Source: Pteria penguin
Lineage: Eukaryota; Mollusca; Bivalvia; Pterioida; Pteriidae
DNA length: 64,000 bases
Direction: 5' to 3'
Assembly (NCBI GenBank): GCA_035048485.1
Contig: CM068584.1
Span: 58,591,739 to 58,655,738 of the forward strand
A program made the position numbers and the translations under genes. Position 1 is the first letter of the stretch. Every line of letters begins with the position of its first letter. The notes beneath the pieces are model-generated. The model worked only from the letters and a program-made list of their open reading frames with translations, ran no database searches and was not told the origin of the DNA. Shown here one piece after another: positions 22,860 through 35,094 of this stretch.

Positions 22860-23290
22860 CGCAGATAGATTATGAAGTCATACAGCGGTGAAAAGGAAGC
22901 GCAGTCACGCCAATGTATTGTTTACGCTCGACACTAGATTTTCATATTAGAATACTACACTTTGGAATATTAATTATTGATTAAAATCATTTGAAGGGTT
23001 CACCTCTAGAGAATATGACAACGATTCCTCATTGTCCGAGATGTAAACACTGCCGTGCAGTTGTGGTTGTTTCGCTTCAGATCGGAGTTTATTCTCGTCA
23101 GCAAGGAACAAACACCCGATTACAAACGTACTGTCCTGGATACATTATTCAAAGTCTGTAAAGTCAAGGTAGACGCAGTCGTCATGTCGAATCATAAAGA
23201 AAATATTGCCGCTAGAACATGAAGACCGACGTTAAAGTGAGTAAGGTGCCTATCAGTTCCACAGAGTTCATTTGCGATAATATATAAAAC
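22860..23290. other. No gene recognised
   Basis: No supported feature. Confidence 0.4.
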
Positions 23291-23291
23291 A

Positions 23292-24143
23292 ATGCCAGAC
23301 CACCCAATGTGTTCAAAGCAGTCTAGCGTCAACGTAAGTAACCTCTCCCATCCTATTTATTGCGAACACTTGATCGAATCCAAAATCGTTCTTTACGTCA
23401 ACAGGGAACCTACACCCGTGCAAGGAATGCATCTTGATTTTGAAACGAACGGAAATAACGTCACTTCTCTGCAACTTGTACCAATAGAGTGACAGATGGA
23501 ACAAAGACGATACTTAAATCATCGATCGTGAGAAATTTGCCGAAGGATATGCCATTTTCGTCTTCGGTTTGGAATCCCTGGTGGGTGACGGAAACCTCAG
23601 ATTGTACGTCCGTTTCGGAAAGTCCACCACGGAAACCATCAGTACGGTTGCTTTCTTTGAATTTGGAACTTGATGATCGATCAATCCCGTGAAGTACGTA
23701 CACTTTATTATGAATGCACGACAACTACAGAGAATAATTTACAGACTACTTCTGAAACCCCATTCCTCCAACAATCTACCTGTTAGGTAAAGAATTTATG
23801 AAATCCACCATAGCACGACCCCAACCCATGTTCAATTCAATCGATTTCACAACTTTGATTTAAAGAATATCGACTAAAGTCTATTCATTTTGTTAGGGAT
23901 GTCTGTAACATGGTTGCTTGTGAGAGCTTTAAGGCGACAAACAGCGTCTTAAATCCCAACACGGGGCAGAAGACCGCTGATCTGCTAGCCATCACTAATC
24001 GTAAAATACGGGAATTGAAAATAATGTGGAAGAAAGTGATCACCATATGGGAGCACGTGTTTGACAGTATGTTGAACAAGGATACGAACACCAACGCAAT
24101 CCTGAATAGTTTGAACATCGTGCATCGTTTGGATCTTAGATAA
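23292..24143 (+). CDS. Cluster of unrecognised short open frames
   Basis: Three plus-strand frames (23292-23492, 23489-23692, 23910-24143) lie close together, and base composition is more even here than in the flanks. The first two overlap by four bases (ATGA style), which is of no special meaning in an animal genome. The last is lysine- and asparagine-rich and predicted helical (TNRKIRELKIMWKKVITI). I recognise no domain. They could be exons of one gene or decayed element sequence. Confidence 0.2.
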
Positions 24144-24149
24144 GATTTG

Positions 24150-25775
24150 ACTTATGGGGAATCTAGGTATATTTGTACATCGGGAAATCGAATTATTTCA
24201 GACCAGACGTGGACTTCATTTCGATCATCGTAAATGCCTAATCTCCACCTTCATAGCACAGGAAGCCACCACTGCCTTACTGTTTTGAGGGTTTCATTAA
24301 AGATAAAAACATTTCACCGACTTGTCTATTTCGTCGCATACACAACACCTTAAGAAAACCAACCAACGCTAAGTACTGTCCTACACGGTAGGCTTGTTCA
24401 ACAACGCGAGCGCCCGTTACCTGAACAAGGGTACTGACTAGCGCTAGCGGGCGCTCGCGATACACTATCGTCGGTGTTTCACATATTTTCATGACGGCGT
24501 CGAATATACTTAAATGACCACGCTGCAATTGGACGGTTCTAATTCTATTATTTTAATTACCATAAAAAATATTATTTATCATTATTATTATTAAAAAGTA
24601 AGTTTATACTCGCGATCGCTCACTTTCGTTGAAGAACGTTAAAATTCTAGCAACGGGTGCCAGAGGTCACAACCTATATAGGCAGACAATGGGGTGGGAA
24701 TACAAGGTCAGAAGACTGTACCTCTAACAACTTATATAGAGAGACGGTATGTTTCACCAGCATGATGAGTAGGAGAAACTTTAATTCTATCTCCGTATAC
24801 CCTGGAGATGCTTCCAAGATGTAAAGAAAAATATATTAGAATTAACTTTCATTGTTTAGAATTAGATATTAAATTTTTATGTATTCTATTACATAACATT
24901 CCGCAGCTATCGTGATGTAGAATAAAGAACTTATTTCAACCTCTCTTGGTATGAGGGATCGGGGATAAAAAGTAAAAAATATGAGACATGCGCATTAAGC
25001 AGTTTTAAATATAGAACAATACTGTTTTAGAAACCGCGGGAAATTGAAAATATAATTAACATGGAAGCCGACAAAGCCACGGATGAATAAGAAATAGCCC
25101 CATGGATAGATATATTCACTAATTACACCATGACTTATCATGGCTATGTTCAAAACAACGACCAGGCCGGTGAGATTATAGAGGAGTATACAACAAGCAC
25201 CTCTACATATTATGTTGAAACTATATGTACCAAAGCCTTCGGTGCTTACGACATACATCAAGGCAATTTATTTAGTACAATTTAACAAAAACAAACAAAA
25301 TCTTTAAAAATAATGTAAAATACTCTATATATCATTCTCTCTCCAAAAATGACTCAGTGGCGGAGGGGGCGCTCGCATCCCCCTCCGGCAATGCCCACCA
25401 AAGGTGGCACTTATCCATCTTTTTATGCAGCCGTTTTCTCAATAACCAAAAATGTCAAAAGATGCTCTAGAGACCACCATTTTGCCTCAATTTTTATAAA
25501 TTTTCTCGAGTTGAAATACGATCCAACATAGAAATAGCAAGCGTATGATATGTGACGTCAATGTACAAGCACTAGTGCAGACCATAAGGTCGGAGTGTCC
25601 CATCCCCTGTGAGTTTATAAAAAAGTGGTTTGGGTTTTATTTTGTTTTTGCTTGTTTGTTTTATTTTGTGTCATTTATCAATTTTTACTCTTTTACGGAT
25701 GATTGTTGACTGAATCCTTTACGGTAAGGAGCAGTGTATTTTTCCATGATTTTTGCCTGTTGAAACTTGATAAGA
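24150..25775. other. No gene recognised; contains a GC-rich inverted repeat
   Basis: No supported gene. An 11-bp perfect inverted repeat (GCGAGCGCCCG at 24406-24416, CGGGCGCTCGC at 24448-24458) stands out from the AT-rich surroundings. Confidence 0.5.
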
Positions 25776-25779
25776 GTTG

Positions 25780-26761
25780 TATGGCAAGCCAATGTGGACA
25801 AATATGGGTCTTTTCTAATATTAGAAAAACATATTTTAATATTAAAAATTGAACTCTCAATATCAGAAAATAAGTTTTAATACTAGAAAATGAATTCCTA
25901 ATATAAGAAATTCATTTTTTAATATTAAAAATTGAATTTCTATTATTAAAAATTCCTACTGTTTTCTTATATTCAAAAACTAATTTCTTGTATTAGAAAT
26001 TTTTTTTCTTATATTTGAAAATCATTTTTTTAATATTAGAAATCCATTTTCTTATATAAAGAATTTCTTGATAATTTCTACTATTAAAATTTGAATTTCA
26101 AATGTTAGAAAAAAAAAACCTTTTATATAAGAAAATACCAATTTTTGTCCATTTTGGCATGCCTTACTTTTACTAGAAACTGATTTTCTAATATCCAATC
26201 ATTTGGCCACGAGCATCACTGAAGAGACATAACTTGTCGAAATGCGCATATGGTGCACAAAATTAAAAGGTATATATGTTCTATATTTATTATAAAATGA
26301 ATTTGATAAGAAATTGAATTTCTAATATTAGAAATTCAGTTTATTTTCTAGTAACAGAAAATGATATATTAATATTAAAAAATGAATTCCTAATATTAAT
26401 TCATTTCTTTATATTTGAAATTGAATTTTTAATATTAGATATTAATTTTCTAATATTAAGAAATCGTTTTTCTAATATAAGAAAAGAGCAAGTGTTTATT
26501 AAAAATTGAATTTTTAATATCAGAAATTCATTTTCTTGTATAAGAAAATTATTTTATAATATCAAAAAATGAATTTCTAATATAAGATAATGAATCTGTA
26601 CTATTAGAAATTCATTTTTAATATTAAAAAAATGAGTATCTATTATCAAAAATAATTTATATTGGAAAATAATTTCTAATATTAAAAATTGAGTCTCAAA
26701 TATTAGAAATTGAATTTTTAATATTAGAAAATACCAATTTTGTCCACTTTGGCTTGCCTTA
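25780..26761. mobile_element. AT-rich palindromic array with inverted ends
   Basis: About 980 bp made of imperfect units such as TTTCTAATATTAGAAA, which fold back on themselves in both orientations. The ends are inverted: left GGCAAGCCAATGTGGACAAA (from 25783), right reading GGCAAGCCAAAGTGGACAAA on the minus strand (ending 26757). GAGTTG occurs directly outside both ends (25774-25779 and 26762-26767), a candidate 6-bp target duplication. A third end-like copy lies at 26143-26163. Confidence 0.7.
26220..26290 (+). repeat. Dispersed 70-bp repeat, copy 2
   Basis: Nearly identical to 9114-9185. It lies inside the AT-rich palindromic array and splits it. Confidence 0.65.
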
Positions 26762-26764
26762 GAG

Positions 26765-27279
26765 TTGCAGGCAGAAAACCAAAGAGATGCGAGGCACCAA
26801 GATAGCATGCTAGAATATAAATGCTATATAGTATGCACTTTCAATGGGATGGGAACCGTCAGTTTTGACACAAAAATCAGCTGTGAAAACGCGCTAGTAT
26901 GTCACAAATTAACTGTATGTGCAAAGAGACCAACATCACAACTAACAGTCTGCGACCTGCCAGAGTGAAAAAGGCCAGGAGGGGTTCGGGTCCAGTGCAG
27001 TGTCTGTGGACGATGACTCCATTTAAAATGTATTACTTTAAAAACCGCACCAAAGGAAGACCCCGAGGAAGAAGTAATCAAAGTTACCATCAAAGGCGTC
27101 CCCTTATCTGTTGACGACAAATGCGTTAATATGCTAAACAAGTTAGGAACGACTTTAACATCCCTTGTGAAGCATGAAAAAATCCGAAATCCGGAAACCA
27201 AGATGATGCTGGATATTCTAAACGGCAACAAAAGGAGGACTTTGTATGATTCGTCATGCAGAATATGATTAACATGCAA
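26765..27279 (+). pseudogene. Possible LINE ORF1 (gag-like) fragment
   Basis: Two frames with stops between them. The last part, about 27060-27270, reads VIKVTIKGVPLSVDDKC, then LGTTLTSLVKHEKIRN and NGNKRRTLYD. This resembles the RNA-binding (RRM-like) segment of the gag-like ORF1 protein of some mollusc non-LTR elements, where a zinc-knuckle block follows. No knuckle is seen here, although a C-x2-C phrase (VQCSVCGR) lies at about 26996. The identification is tentative. Confidence 0.3.
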
Positions 27280-27470
27280 CCATTTATGAAAACATTAATC
27301 ATTTCATTGATTACAAATTATGGACCATAATACAAAGAAGCATAAAATGTTCTCTTCTTCATTAAGTAAGTAGAAAAGGGATTCACCTGGTTTTAAGTGT
27401 AACATGTCATCACTTGCTTGTTTCTTGATCCTCAACCATTTGATATATAACAAGTCCATTGAGTGTAATT

Positions 27471-27750
27471 GTATATGTCTTGTATCATATTCTACTCAGT
27501 GATATTGAAGGATTACAACAGGTAGAGTGTGATAGACCATGTATATATCTTGTATCATATTCTACTCAGTGATATTGAAGGATTACAACAGGTAGAGTAT
27601 GATAGACCATGTATATATCTTGTACCATATTCTACTCAGTGATATTGAAGGATTACAACAGGTAGAGTGTGATAGACCATGTATATATCTTGTATCATAT
27701 TCTACTGAGAGATATTGAAGGATTACAACAGGTAGAGTTATGATGCAGCA
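27471..27750 (+). repeat. 70-bp tandem repeat, four copies
   Basis: TGTATCATATTCT starts at 27481, 27551, 27621 (one base changed) and 27691, an exact 70-base spacing. The four copies differ at only a few sites. Confidence 0.95.
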
Positions 27751-27759
27751 TGTATAAAG

Positions 27760-28785
27760 AACAGACCTATTAGAACATAGCATACCTACGTGCCAATCAA
27801 CAAGGAGATAGAAGCTTTTTATGAAAGATGAGAGAATTCTACAAGATTGATTTATAATGTAAATCAAAAATAATAATAAAGACAATTAAAGACACTCAAA
27901 ATAAATGTCTCCGCTAAAAATATGTTGGGGGATTTCCTTACGATCTATTTCAATAAGTAATTGCGTATGTTGCTAAATAATTCTTACGGTCTTATACTAC
28001 TAATTGACATTATCCCCGACCCTGGTACGAGTGGCATAACAGTTGATAACATAGGTCAGAATCAGCCAAAATACAAGAAAAGAACAGGCTTGTAAGTAAA
28101 AGATCTCGGCACTAAGTATCGAATACAGTACATATCCTTTAACGTAAAATACCTTTCAAACCATAGAGAGGTTCCTTTTGGGAATCCAGTAATATAAACA
28201 TTATCCCCACATGTTGTAGATAAAGTAAATGCATAAATAAAGCTTCTTGTAATGATGGAAACTTTTATTAGTCTTAATTAATACGATTTATACACTAACA
28301 GTATAGATTTAGCATTATCGATATAACAGTGTAAAAACATTTTCCTTACATCCCATTAGTAGTCTCTGACCTCGGCAGCTAGCGACATCTGAATGTATTT
28401 GCAATAGCCCAAATACAGTCAATAATAGCAATGTAATGCACCTACATTTCACGTAATCGTCAGTCAAACGTGTGACACAAACTTTAAAGGAAATACAAAT
28501 ATCGTAGAGGGAGGGATAGTTCACGATCCTATTATTAAATATTAGAGGGGTAACTGTCTAGGTATGTCCTGACACCTGTCAGGGGCGGATCCCGGGGAGC
28601 TCCTTCATTAGGACGTTCATTTACCAATGAAGTCAAATGTGTTTTGACCAGAACGTTCTCTGCTGTGATACATACCTTACATTTAAGGTAGGTTTAAGTT
28701 TATATCGACTAAGTATTACAATTCATCCATGAGAGTAAAACGTTGAATCGAGGTTGTTTATTAAACAAGGAGAGGGTATATCGTA
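27760..28785. other. No gene recognised
   Basis: AT-rich; no supported feature before the split SINE. Confidence 0.5.
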
Positions 28786-28789
28786 CACA

Positions 28790-28893
28790 AATGATGGCAA
28801 GAATCACCACATCGTGAGACCGGGGTTCGAGTCCTGCCGGTGTTCTTGTCTTTCGAATGAGACAGTATAAACCGAGGCCCTGTGTCGTGGTAT
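28790..28893 (+). mobile_element. SINE, left half (interrupted by the LINE)
   Basis: The head remnant GGGGTTCGAGTCCTGCC and body TCTTTCGAATGAGACAG run to GTGTCGTGGTA at 28893 and stop. The missing right half begins CCGTGGTATGCAT at 34296, after the LINE and a second SINE. Confidence 0.8.
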
Positions 28894-29109
28894 TGTTGTA
28901 TTGTTTATTTGCTTTTAGCCTTGCGGCTCATCAGCATAAGATATCATATTTACAATATATACAATATGTGTACAATTATACACATTTAAGCAAAATTACA
29001 ATATGAAACTAATGAGTAATGAGTAGGACATATATAAATATGCATGTAATTAGTAATGAAGACAAATATGACTAATACACAGAGGTAAGGACAAACTCAA
29101 TTATTTCTC

Positions 29110-32100
29110 AACTTAAGCGCATTAAACAAAAACTTTGATAAATTACACAAACACGCTTTGTTTTTAATAGATAAAAGCTGCACTAATTTGAACATGGATG
29201 GTTTCTTCCAATAATACTGCTTAATAAAAGATTTTCTTAGATTATTATATTTTGGACACACCATAATAAAATGGTACTCATCTTCGATTTCATTTGAGTT
29301 ACATTTAATACAAATTCTATTTACTCTATTAACATTAGTGTACCTTCCTCTTTCAATAAATAAATCATGATTGAAAGTCTGAAATTTGAAAGAATAGATA
29401 TATAGGATGTCGGTAGAGATTTTCGAAGATAGTATTGTAAAAAGTGGGTGTCAGGTAAGTATTTATATAATCTACATTTTGGTGATGTTCCAAAAAATAC
29501 AGACATTTCTTGAATAAAAATATCATTCATTCTAGTTTTACAAGTATGTAAAAACAAATGCTTATTATATGATGTCTGGGCAGTCCATATATACCCTAAG
29601 CCCACATTTTGTAAAATATCACGAACACTGCTCAACCGACTTTTGTGCATATCAATATTATCAAACATGTATGCATATAAACTTTTTAAAATACAATTGT
29701 CTGTGTTTAAAATCTTAAACCAATATTTAATAATGCATAATTTTCTATACAGCTGCAATTGTAATCTTCCCAGTTCTGAGTATATCATAAAATTTGGTAC
29801 ATTATTTTTTAATTTAAGAATTCTTTTACAAAACTGAGTATGAACTTTCTCAATACTTTTCCCTTCAATAAAACCCCAAACTTCACAGCTATAACATAAA
29901 ATGCTTCTAACATATATATCAAAAACATGTAACTTTGATTCCACATTTAAATATTGGTTGTTACAAATATTTAAAATATTGAACATACATTTCCTTCCTT
30001 GCAAGGCTAAAATATTTTGAGCATGTGTAAATTTACCATTATACATAAGATTTAGGCCAAGATAACAGAAGTTATTAACAACTTCAATCTGTTCACCGTT
30101 ATATGACCATTTGCAATTATTGGGCACACGTCCCCCATTACGAAATACCACAATTTTAGTTTTATCAATATTGACATTCATATTCCATTTATTACTATAT
30201 ACATGTAAAGTATTCAACAGATTTTGCAGACCATCAATACTTTCAGAAAATAAAACAGTGTCGTCAGCATACAGAAGCAAAAATAAAGAGATATCACGTA
30301 ATTCTATAGATTCACAATTGTCATACATTAGTTCATTTTCAAAGTCATTGATATAAAGAGAAAATAATAACAGGGACAATCCCTCGCCCTGCATTAAGCC
30401 GGAAGACATATTGAAGAAGGTAGACAACTCTGCACTTGATTTTACACAACATTTTACATTGCTATAAATAGATCTCAAAATGGTTAACATTTTACCATTA
30501 ATACCTTGTTTACATAATTTTGAAAAAAAGTTTACTTCTATTAATACTATCAAAGGCTTTTCTGTAGTCAACGAAACAGCAATATAATTTCTTTTTGTGT
30601 GATAATGTTTTGTTTATTAAACAACTAAGTGCAAAAATTGCATCTACAGTGCCATACCCAGGTCTAAATCCAAATTGGGCATCTGAGACAATACTGTATT
30701 TATCTGACCACTCAAGAAGACGGTTGTTTAATACAGATGTAAATAATTTTGATAAGCAGCTGACTAAAGTTATTCCCCTATAATTATTCGGGTCATTGAG
30801 ATCTCCTTTTTTATGCAGAGGAATAATGACACCTCTCGACCACTCTTCAGGGAAGTTACCTGATTGAAAAATTCTATTGAATAGTTGAGTTAGCAAAGTT
30901 AAAAATAAATCTTTAAACGTTGTAAAGTATTCGTTTAAAACATTGTCAATTCCAGCCGCTTTATTGTGTTTGGCTTTCTTTAATACATTTAAAACCTCCT
31001 CCTCAGTAATATCAACATCTAGTTCATTGTAACAGCAAACACCAGTGTCAGTATCAACAATGCCATCAGTATTATTATTTACATTAGACATATGTACATT
31101 TTCAAAATGGTTTTTAAAATCTGAAACAGAGAAGTGATGGTTCTTTTGTTTTTGTGTTTCTTAAAAATCCTATAAAAATGCTTTGGATTATGTTTGCGCA
31201 TGTGGTCAAATACATTCTCTTGACTCTTCTCTCATACTGTTTGTATAACCTTTTATTCTCAACAAGGACATATCTGTTATCCTGTGATCTATTGCTATTA
31301 AAACTGCGTAAAGAAGACTTGTAATGTTTGTACAGGTTTTTACAATGATTATCAAACCAAGGTTTGTTTGGATGCACAGCTGGCTTACATTTAACCGATT
31401 TATTTGAAACAGAAAAGGTTTTACCACAAAAAGGACTAAAAACATCTTGTAAAAAAGTAGTGAGAGTTTTCACACAGTGGTCGTTATCACAATCGGTGTT
31501 ATTAATTACATTAGCAACATAGGCAAGCTCATCCCTACGTTCCAAAAGAACTGAGTGCATGTTTTCTATAGCATCAGGGTTCCATTTAAAGGTTGTATGT
31601 GTATTTTCAGTGGCGTTACAAATACCATTTGCAGAATTATCTGTTACTATATTTACAATTGCAGGACAGTTCAGTGTAAAAGAAACAGGTGCATGGTCAG
31701 AGAATTCGTTAAAATCACATATACATAAATGGATAATATCTTTGAGAAAGCGTTCATCAACCCAGACATAATCAATTACACTTGAGCCCAAATGATTGTA
31801 AAATGTAAAGCGACCAAGTTCATCACCACTTGTTCTACCATTGCACAGTCTTATCCCTGTCGCCTTACACAGTTCAATCAGCTTGCGCCCAAATGTATTG
31901 ACAGTAGAATCTTGAGAGTTACGATTTGGCATTATTTCATCAGAGACATAGTCAAAAACATCATCAAGTATATTTAACATCTGCCTATCAAGAAGGTCAG
32001 TGCTAATAAAATCAGATTTTTTCCCAACTCTGCTATTCAAATCCCCAGTAATAATAACTTTCTCCAACTGAGAGTATTCAGCAATACTGTTTTCAAGACA

Positions 32101-32490
32101 TTCATATAAATCAGTATGATACAGGTTGTAATATACATTGTTTTCATGAGGTATGTAAGAAAAGCATATATATAATTCTGCAACGTTAACCCAAATCAAA
32201 GAATCTTCTATATTTTTTAATACATTTACCTTTGTTGTTAAGGATTTCTTATAAAGTATGACAATACCTCCCCCTTTCCCACGAGATCTTGGAAATGGTA
32301 AACATTCGAAATCACATTCAAACAATCATTAAAAACAAAATTATGGTCAATCCAACATTCGGATAGACAAATTATGTCGTGACGTTGTATAGTATTTACA
32401 AAATTAGAATCATTTAGCTTGTTTGATAAGCCTCTATTTACATTCCACGATAGAATTTTGAGTTTATTGTTAATGTTACTACCTGTAGTA
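29110..32490 (-). pseudogene. LINE ORF2: endonuclease and reverse transcriptase
   Basis: Encodes the enzyme that nicks target DNA and copies the LINE RNA. The apurinic-type endonuclease begins ILSWNVNRGLSNK (about 32465), with an ICLSECWID metal site. A one-base frame loss near 32325 precedes SRGKGGGIVILY. Later endonuclease blocks are IITGDLNSRVG and the SDHAPV end (about 31680-31700). The reverse transcriptase starts about 31000 with GFRPGYGTVDAIF and YRKAFDSINR. Its catalytic motif YADD is at 30260-30271 (LLYADDTVLFSE). The C-terminal finger CIKCNSNEIEDEYHF..C is at about 29270-29330, after another frame change. Frame breaks near 31150, 30540 and 29340 disable it. The layout resembles L1/Nimbus-type mollusc LINEs; the clade is not certain. 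Confidence 0.85.
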
Positions 32491-32540
32491 CTTGCGGTAC
32501 ATTCCCGCGATTCCGTTACAGTTCTTACCCCGGCGTATTC

Positions 32541-34035
32541 CTATTGCTGACCTCTGCTCGAGTGCGCGACTGCTCGTTCCACAAGTGGAGTTGTATTTGG
32601 TCCACAGTCATTTCGTGCTTGTCGTACTCCTGGTCCACAAGCAGGGCGTGGTGCTAGCGTTTCGCTACGACTAGATTCCTTCACTGTGTTAGCATAAGAT
32701 GGGGAATTCACGGGAGCACTACCTCCCTGAACTACATTAACATGTTGCACCGGTTGCGATACACTAGCACTGACAATGGCATTACTATTAGGTACAACTA
32801 AGACCTGACGCACCGAACGCGGTACACTCTCATGTTGTGATGCGCGTGACACACTGTCATGTAGTGATGCGCGAGGTACACTCTCATGTAGAGGTACGCG
32901 TGGTACACTGCTGTTGCGAGGTACGTGTGGTAAGCTGGTGGCACAATGTGGTGCACTGTTGCTTGGAGCGGCAGGCACACGTGGTACACTGTTGCTGGAA
33001 GATGCGGATGGCACACTATCGTTGAATGAAATACGCGACACATCAATCTGTTTTGGCACTGTAGATTCATAGGCATTGGTATTCCGCCGCATGTTGTGTC
33101 TCAATGACGCATGACCCCGACATTCGATGTCGTCTATGTATCGGTTGCCATTGACGAAGAGAGTATCCCGCACTAGTTTTACACAATCCCCCTCCATTTT
33201 ATGCTTTTTCATTATTGGGTACAGTTTTCTGCGCCTCTGTTCTACAGATTCCGGGAATTGCTCGCTGATCCAAAGTGTCGTTCCCTGTAATTTATACGAA
33301 TTCCTTAAAACTAATTTTCTTTGTCTATGATGAAGAAACCTGGCTACGATGGGCCTGTGTTTGCCTGTGAACTTCTTACCGAAACGGTGAACGTTGCCAA
33401 AGCCAATTTCTTCCTCAATGCCCAATTCATAGAATATAAAATCCCTAATAAGCACTTCTGAGTCTTCGTGTCGAGTCTCGCCGGACAGTCCATGGAACAC
33501 AAGATTCTGCTTCATACTGCGACACTGCAGATCCTCAATTTTCGCCTTCAATTCATCTCTCTCCTTCTTTATGTTGTGTAAGTCCTCATTAATACCTTGA
33601 ATAATATCACTATCCATGTATTCTGCTTCCTTTGTATTCTCCTTCAGTTGATCGTACATATCCGACATGAATTTCACGGACTTCTCTATTACTACATTAT
33701 TTTGTTCTGTTCGGATTATCCTTTTTTCGGCTTCTGACACTCTTATTTCCAATGTATTTATCTTAGATATTATAATATCCAAACTCGAAAGTTTTTCTAG
33801 CACCAGGTTGAGTTTTTCGTCTAACTTTGTATATTCACTGTCTTTGTTGGCAGTAACGATAGGTGTCGAAGCTGTCACTTTGGGTATTGTTTCGTTCGAA
33901 TCTCCGTATAATATCGTATGCGTTTGGTTTAAAACGCCACTGACAGGTATTGAGTGAGCACAGTTCTCAGCACTAGTGTCACTTACTGAAGTCAGATTTA
34001 GAATTAGCTTTTCTCTTTTTGTTGTATTTTCCCAT
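32541..34035 (-). pseudogene. LINE ORF1: coiled coil, RRM-like domain and SVPR repeat tail
   Basis: RNA-binding partner protein of the LINE. The likely start is the ATG at 34033-34035 (MGKYNKKRKANSKS), lost to a frameshift or stop near 33980; from about 33965 the frame is open to 32541. A long coiled coil (residues about 15-120 of the open part, KLDEKLNLVLEKLSSLDIII) is followed by an L1-ORF1-like RNA-binding domain (LVFHGLSGETRHEDSE, then RPIVARFLHHRQRKLVLRN). The tail has at least six imperfect repeats of about nine residues built on S-V-P-R-x-x-x-H-E (32800-33030). Intact mollusc LINE ORF1 proteins often share the first two parts; the repeat tail is not one I recognise. Confidence 0.75.
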
Positions 34036-34135
34036 TTTAAATCTTGTAATTTTGGTCACGCAAATAGAGCAAGATATGTATCACTTAATTCCATCAATGC
34101 ATTCACAAAAGTTCGTAGATAAGTAATCCATGGAA

Positions 34136-34290
34136 TGGTTTGGTTGATTGGTGTTTTACGTCGCTTTCAACAATTTTTCAGTTATATCGCGACATGGAAG
34201 CAGGAGGTTACCAACCTCCTAAACATAGTGGCGCAACCCTGGAATCGAACCCGGATCGTCGGCGCCGCAAGCCAAGCGCTTAACCACGGC
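34136..34290 (-). mobile_element. tRNA-derived SINE, family C
   Basis: Same sequence as 13866-14037, with the tail (GGTTTGGTTGATTGG) at the left touching the LINE's 5' end. The head is cut at TTAACCACGGC. Confidence 0.85.
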
Positions 34291-34295
34291 CCCCG

Positions 34296-34430
34296 CCGTG
34301 GTATGCATAGCACATTAATGATCGCTCACTGATTCGGGTGGGTCCGTTGCAAAGGTCAAAATGTGTATGCCCTGCACCAGGCAGAAGTCGTCACCATATA
34401 CGTGAAATATTCGTGGTGTGACAATGTATG
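34296..34430 (+). mobile_element. SINE, right half (continuation of 28790-28893)
   Basis: Starts CCGTGGTATGCATAGCAC, overlapping the last bases of the left half, and runs through the rest of the body to CGTGGTGTGAC. Confidence 0.8.
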
Positions 34431-34807
34431 CAATGTACATAAGTAACACAACGTTCGTGTAAATAGTCATATCACTTTAGGAACACGACCGTTGTGTAAA
34501 TAGCCACTACCCAAACACCGAGATGAAGTTATGGTCACAAATGTCACTTTCCTCCTCGAGTTGACTGGTTATATATGTACGCGGCCTCGTGATATGGTGT
34601 TTACGTTCTGCCGTCGTCATTATTAATGTCCGGTTTGAAAGGATCAGATTCACATTTTTCTCGTCCATACTAGCTCCGTTACAGCTGCTGCATGTGAATG
34701 AGAATTTCCTTTTCGCTCTCTTCGACTAGATCGCATGCGTTGACATTTTTGGACTCTAAATAGTATATTTCTTTTCATTCACTGCACTGGCTTTCATTTG
34801 TTGAGAA

Positions 34808-35080
34808 ACCGGCGTGGCCTTAATGGTATCTCGCTCGCCTCATGATCGGGAGACTGGGGTTCTGGTCCCGCTCTTGTCATGCCTATGTGGTTGTCTTTAG
34901 GATGAGACAGTAAAACCGAGTCCGAGTGTCGTGATATGCATGACGCATTAAAGATCCCTCACTGCTTCGGGTGGGTCCGTTGCAAAGGTCAAAATCTGTA
35001 TGCCCCGCATCAGGCAGATGCCGTCACCATATACGTGAAATATTCGTGGTGTGACGTTAAACAAAAACCAATCAATCAAT
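34808..35080 (+). mobile_element. tRNA-derived SINE, family A, full length with perfect duplication
   Basis: Head CCGGCGTGGCCTTAATGG, common body and tail AATCAATCAAT. The 11-bp duplication CATTTGTTGAG is at 34795-34805 and 35081-35091. Confidence 0.95.
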
Positions 35081-35094
35081 CATTTGTTGAGTCT

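Larger units (their letters stand above)
28894..34133 (-). mobile_element. Two-ORF non-LTR retrotransposon (LINE), about 5.2 kb, nearly full length
   Basis: Minus-strand LINE. Its 5' end is near 34133, ORF1 lies at about 34035-32541, and ORF2 (endonuclease, reverse transcriptase, C-terminal CCHC) runs from about 32490 to 29110. A 3' untranslated part ends in AATAAACAATACAATA at 28894. It is inserted in a SINE, with CGTGGTA on both outer sides. Both ORFs are damaged by a few frameshifts, so the copy is dead but young enough for the whole layout to be read. Confidence 0.85.

Noticed and set aside
26554..26808. A leucine/isoleucine-rich 84-residue minus-strand protein
   Set aside because: It is only the palindromic AT-rich repeat translated; the apparent repeats follow the DNA units.
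27583..27885. A 100-residue minus-strand protein with internal repeats
   Set aside because: It is a translation of the 70-bp tandem repeat and its flank.
32798..33076. A second protein antisense or out of frame to the LINE ORF1 tail (tyrosine/histidine repeats)
   Set aside because: Its repeats are the shifted reading of the S-V-P-R DNA repeats.
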